Source: Cyclobacteriaceae bacterium (GTDB taxonomy: Bacteria; Bacteroidota; Bacteroidia; Cytophagales; Cyclobacteriaceae). From it: a stretch of 64,000 nucleotides of DNA. A program made the position numbers and the translations under genes. Under the pieces are notes generated by a model. The model was given only the letters and a program-made list of their open reading frames with translations. It was not told where the DNA came from and searched no databases. The stretch lies in the NCBI GenBank assembly GCA_028278225.1, contig JANQEU010000014.1, positions 124,001-188,000 on the forward strand. Direction: 5' to 3'. Shown in pieces: positions 60,876 to 64,000 of this stretch (the stretch's first letter is position 1; every line of letters starts with the position of its first letter).

Positions 60876-61975
60876 TCCAGCCTCACTTTAAATTTCTTAA
60901 TACTGGCTCCTGTAAACACCATGATAAACAAACACAGGATCACTATCTCTTTCCAGATAATACCTATTGAGGCGCCTTTTAACATGATGGCCTTCAGAAC
61001 AATAATGAACCACCGGGCTGGGACCAGATTTGCCAGTACCTGCAAAATCCTTGGCATATTTTCAACCGGAAAGATGAATCCGGAGAGTAGAATGGTAGGC
61101 AACATCAGGCCCATCAGTGAAATCAGCAAAGCAGCCTGCTGAGTATCAACAACAGTAGATATCAAGATGCCAAGTGTAAGCGCCAGAATAATGAAAAGGA
61201 TTGTAACCCCCAGTAGCAACGGTAAACTGCCGATTATGGGAACACCAAACACAAATTTTCCCAGTGTCAGGATAATTCCTGAAACCACAAACGAAAGCAA
61301 AAGATAGGGGATCACTTTTGCCAGAATGATTCCCGATGGGTTCATAGGTGACGCCAATAGTACCTCCATCGTCCCAATCTCTTTTTCCCTGGCAATAGAT
61401 ATGGAAGTCATCATAGCAGATACCAACATGAGCAAAATGACAATCGTGCCTGGCACAAAGTAGTACACGCCTTTCAACTCCGGATTGTAGACCATCCTGG
61501 ATCTTATCTCTATCATGTAAGGCATGCCGCCATTTACACGCCGCGACATGAAGTCAGCAACAATGGCCTGGGCATAATTCACAAGGGTATTGGCGGTATT
61601 GGGATCTGAAGCATCCGCAATGAACTGAATTTGAGCATTATTGGTTTTTTCCAGGGTCTCGGAAAAGTTGGGTTCAAATACCACAGCCATTTTAGTGATA
61701 CCATCTTTGAAAATATCTTCAATCTCGTTTTCAGCACTAAGATTGGAGGACAAAACAAAGTAGTCTGAAGTCAGGATCTTCTTCTTTATCAGGGCGGTTA
61801 TTTCGTCATTTGAATGATCGAGAATTGCTATTGGAGCATTGCTTATTTCATTAGTAATGGCATAACCAAATAGCAGGATCTGTACAACAGGCATTCCAAC
61901 CAGGATCAACAGGGTACGATGATCACGAAGTATGTGATAGAACTCTTTTCTAACAAATGCCAGAAATCTTTTCAT
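60872..61975 (-). CDS. ABC-2 type permease (YbhS-like)
   Basis: This is a 367-residue protein with the same design as the next gene: one N-terminal helix, a ~130-residue periplasmic domain, then five membrane helices. SIAREKEIGTMEVLLASPM is the coupling-helix motif and FPVENMPRILQVLANLVPA the late signature. It overlaps the ATPase gene by four bases and the second permease by four. Similar in length and motif order to E. coli YbhS. Substrate unknown; drugs, Na+/H+ exchange and cell-wall precursors have been suggested for relatives. Confidence 0.9.
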   Translation of the reverse strand: MKRFLAFVRKEFYHILRDHRTLLILVGMPVVQILLFGYAITNEISNAPIAILDHSNDEITALIKKKILTSDYFVLSSNLSAENEIEDIFKDGITKMAVVFEPNFSETLEKTNNAQIQFIADASDPNTANTLVNYAQAIVADFMSRRVNGGMPYMIEIRSRMVYNPELKGVYYFVPGTIVILLMLVSAMMTSISIAREKEIGTMEVLLASPMNPSGIILAKVIPYLLLSFVVSGIILTLGKFVFGVPIIGSLPLLLGVTILFIILALTLGILISTVVDTQQAALLISLMGLMLPTILLSGFIFPVENMPRILQVLANLVPARWFIIVLKAIMLKGASIGIIWKEIVILCLFIMVFTGASIKKFKVRLE

Positions 61976-62721
61976 TCGGCAAGTGATTTTCCTTCTCGTG
62001 CAATTCCCACAAAAACCTCATCCATATCCCTGGCTTTAAATCCCTTTTTCAATGCTCCGGGAGTGCCAAGTGCGGCAATCTTACCACTAACCATCATAGA
62101 TATGCGATCGCAATACTCCGCTTCATCCATGTAGTGAGTAGTCACAAAGATCGTTTTGCCCCTGTCAGCCGCTTCGTAGATCATATCCCAGAATTGCCTC
62201 CGTGTAATCGGGTCAACACCCCCGGTCGGTTCATCAAGAAAAATGATTTTCGGGTCATGGAGCATCGCCACGGAAAAAGCCAGTTTTTGTTTCCATCCCA
62301 ATGGGAGTGAGGAGATCAATGAACCGGCTTCCTTTTCCAAATTCAATCTTTTCAGTAAATCATCGGATTTCATTTTGATCTCCTCCTTGCCCAACCCATA
62401 AATACCACCGAAGAGCCTGATGTTTTCCACTACAGAAAGATCCGAATACAGTGAAAACTTTTGACTCATGTAGCCGATATCACGCTTTATAGATTCGGCC
62501 TCTTTATAGATGTCGTAACCTGCAACTGTCGCCTCCCCTGATGTAGGTTTCCAAAGCCCGGTCAACATTTTTATTGCGGTCGTCTTTCCAGCTCCATTTG
62601 CCCCCAGAAAACCAAATATTTCGCCGGGGAACACCTCAAATGAAATCCGGTCCACGGCATGGAATTTTCCAAATGCCTTTACCAGGTTCTTCACAGATAC
62701 TATGGGGGCAGGGTCTGTCAT
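61972..62721 (-). CDS. ABC transporter ATP-binding protein, second, with atypical signature
   Basis: The 249-residue ATPase has Walker A GANGAGKTTAIK and Walker B KIIFLDEPTGGVDP. The signature that is normally LSGGQ reads SSLPLGWKQKLAF here; this form is known in the second half of YbhF/RbbA-like ATPases. It probably pairs with the ATPase encoded upstream as an asymmetric heterodimer in which one site is degenerate. It overlaps both neighbours by four bases. In E. coli YbhF the two ATPase domains are in a single polypeptide; here they are separate genes. Confidence 0.92.
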   Translation of the reverse strand: MTDPAPIVSVKNLVKAFGKFHAVDRISFEVFPGEIFGFLGANGAGKTTAIKMLTGLWKPTSGEATVAGYDIYKEAESIKRDIGYMSQKFSLYSDLSVVENIRLFGGIYGLGKEEIKMKSDDLLKRLNLEKEAGSLISSLPLGWKQKLAFSVAMLHDPKIIFLDEPTGGVDPITRRQFWDMIYEAADRGKTIFVTTHYMDEAEYCDRISMMVSGKIAALGTPGALKKGFKARDMDEVFVGIAREGKSLAE

Positions 62722-63620
62722 CTCATCAAGGCCATAAAAGTGTCCTCAACCGTTGGTGATATTTTTTCAATTACTACCGCGATCCCCTGTTTTTCAAGAT
62801 ATTTTTCCAGGTGACGTGGCTGGAAGTCTCCGGACCGGTCGGTATAGTGCAATGAAGACCCAAACGAATAGACAGTGTCCGTCCCCTGATACTCTCTGAT
62901 ACTCTTCAGGAGCTTGTATTTGTCCTGTCCTTTTATTTCAAACAGGTCTTTTTTGAACATGGTGGTAACATTTTCCGGAGAATCAACAGCCATGATTTTT
63001 CCATGCTGCATTAAACCGATCGTATGGCACTGCCTGGCTTCATCCATATAAGGCGTGGAAACAAGGATCGTCAGACCGTCTTCATTCAGATTTTTCAACA
63101 TTTCCCAAAACTCTTTCCTTGATACGGGATCTACTCCGGTGGTAGGCTCATCAAGGAATAGTATCTCCGGCTTGTGTATCATCGCACAGCTGAGCGCAAG
63201 TTTTTGTTTCATCCCACCTGACAATGCACCGGCCTTTCTTTTCCTAAAAGGCTCAATCTGGGAGTAGATGTCCCTTATCAGGTGATAATTCTCCTTAATT
63301 GTAGTATTGTGCAAGCTGGCAAACAATTGAAGGTTTTCCTCTACACTCAGGTCCTGATACAGTGAAAATTTGCCCGGCATATAACCAATGAGCTTTCGGA
63401 GTTTTTTGTATTCCCTGACAGGATCTAAACCTAAAACCATCGCAGAACCAGATTCCGGGTACAGAAGTGAAGTCAGTATTCTGATCAGGGTGGTTTTGCC
63501 GGCTCCATCGGGACCAATTAATCCATATATTCCACCATCTTCGACATTCAGGGAAACTTCATTTACGGCAATAACATCTCCGTATTTCTTTGTGATTGAG
63601 CGGGCTTCAATAGCTTTCAT
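62718..63620 (-). CDS. ABC transporter ATP-binding protein, first
   Basis: This is a 300-residue ATPase with Walker A GPDGAGKTTLIR (Asp in place of the common Asn), signature LSGGMKQKLAL and Walker B ILFLDEPTTGVDP, all intact. A C-terminal ~80-residue extension follows (about 220-300, ending SPTVEDTFMALMR), typical of drug-exporter ATPases of the YbhF/DrrA type. It overlaps the HlyD-type gene and the second ATPase gene by four bases each. It should supply the competent half of the ATPase pair. Confidence 0.93.
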   Translation of the reverse strand: MKAIEARSITKKYGDVIAVNEVSLNVEDGGIYGLIGPDGAGKTTLIRILTSLLYPESGSAMVLGLDPVREYKKLRKLIGYMPGKFSLYQDLSVEENLQLFASLHNTTIKENYHLIRDIYSQIEPFRKRKAGALSGGMKQKLALSCAMIHKPEILFLDEPTTGVDPVSRKEFWEMLKNLNEDGLTILVSTPYMDEARQCHTIGLMQHGKIMAVDSPENVTTMFKKDLFEIKGQDKYKLLKSIREYQGTDTVYSFGSSLHYTDRSGDFQPRHLEKYLEKQGIAVVIEKISPTVEDTFMALMR

Positions 63621-64000
63621 TTTGCAAATACTATTTCCGCCGGCATACCGATTTTAAGAGATCCGTCATTTTTCACTTTGACCTTTACAGCATATACCAG
63701 ATTCACCCTCTCCGACCTGGTTTGTATTGCTTTTGGTGTGAATTCCGCCTTATCAGATACCCAGGTCAACTTTCCTGCATAGGGTTTTAAGTCACCATCA
63801 ATAGTATCGATGAATACATCGACTTCTTCTCCTAACCGGATCTCTCCCAGTTGGTCCCCCGAGATGTATGCACGTAATGTCAGGGTCGATATATCCGCAA
63901 TTTTAACAATTGGCTGTCCGGCCATACACATCTCGCCACGCGACTTCAGTTTTATCAGAACAACCCCCGATATGGGCGATCTTATCAAGCTTTTATCGAT
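63617..64000 (-). CDS. HlyD-family periplasmic adaptor, C-terminal part
   Basis: Only the last 127 residues are visible; the 5' end lies past the right edge. DKSLIRSPISGVVL is the second half of the lipoyl-like domain of membrane-fusion proteins, then IVKIADISTLTLRAYISGDQ and GEEVDVFIDTIDGD form the beta-barrel domain, and MPAEIVFAK closes the protein. It is the adaptor that spans the periplasm in YbhG-type exporters and is the first visible gene of the operon. An outer-membrane TolC-like partner, if any, must lie outside the window. Confidence 0.9.
   Translation of the reverse strand: MDKSLIRSPISGVVLIKLKSRGEMCMAGQPIVKIADISTLTLRAYISGDQLGEIRLGEEVDVFIDTIDGDLKPYAGKLTWVSDKAEFTPKAIQTRSERVNLVYAVKVKVKNDGSLKIGMPAEIVFAK

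Overview
The window reads as chromosomal DNA of a Bacteroidota bacterium, most likely order Cytophagales. Evidence seen in the sequence: several promoters of the Bacteroidota type (TTTG, about 19 bases, TAnnTTTG), almost no Shine-Dalgarno sequences, many short lipoproteins, three orphan 780-790 residue FtsX-type permeases, a gingipain-like PorU2/PorV2 pair of the type IX secretion system (T9SS), and a PadR-PspC pair with a GIN (DUF2807) tail. No rRNA, tRNA, CRISPR array, transposase or phage structural gene was found.

Layout. 1-2.3 kb: DNA alkylation repair (alkA, cut by the window edge, and ada) and a lipoprotein. 2.6-9.2 kb: an exported beta-propeller protein, a PLP enzyme, an exported PHP phosphoesterase, a decayed DUF3784 gene and an Xre-RES toxin-antitoxin pair with a two-site operator. 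9.2-19.7 kb: an FtsX permease, a PLP decarboxylase, an unusual carboxypeptidase-regulatory/TonB-plug protein without a barrel, a Tat-exported PLP enzyme, and a BlaI-M56 sensor pair facing an exported M20 amidohydrolase across three copies of one 16-base operator. 19.7-31 kb looks like an accessory patch: small A+T-rich genes (nucleotidyltransferase, CMD protein, zinc peptidase-like lipoprotein, ParDE, outer-membrane-like protein), dispersed palindromic intergenic repeats, a second FtsX permease flanked by a 29-base direct repeat, a VOC gene remnant and an exported M23 peptidase.

31-36 kb carries lipoproteins, a YfbK-like VWA protein and the third FtsX permease. 36.3-40.9 kb is a tight five-gene operon (two GT2 glycosyltransferases, a GT87-like membrane transferase, an exported rhodanese, a DUF2064 protein) behind a strong promoter; its product cannot be named. 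41-45 kb holds an EF-hand protein, a Crp/Fnr regulator, a HemJ/CopD-SCO-cytochrome c operon and a DUF3299/lipoprotein pair. 45-49 kb has DinB, a Na+/H+ antiporter with a potentially structured leader, a glutaminyl-peptide cyclotransferase, an SCP2 protein and a PAP2 phosphatase.

49.2-58.4 kb contains the porV2-porU2 operon and, divergent from it, the PadR-PspC-GIN operon, separated by a repeat-rich A+T region. 58.5-59.7 kb is a DUF4143 ATPase gene with three tandem 32-base palindromic units directly before its start. 59.7-64 kb is an ABC-2 exporter operon laid out like ybhGFSR (HlyD adaptor, two ATPases, two permeases), cut by the right edge.

The most novel-looking items are the operator arrays (BlaI-like, Xre-RES, DUF4143), the leader of the antiporter gene, the barrel-less plug protein, the glycosyltransferase-rhodanese operon and the intergenic repeat family. 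No single undescribed system is demonstrated. All calls come from reading motifs and gene order; no database search was possible.
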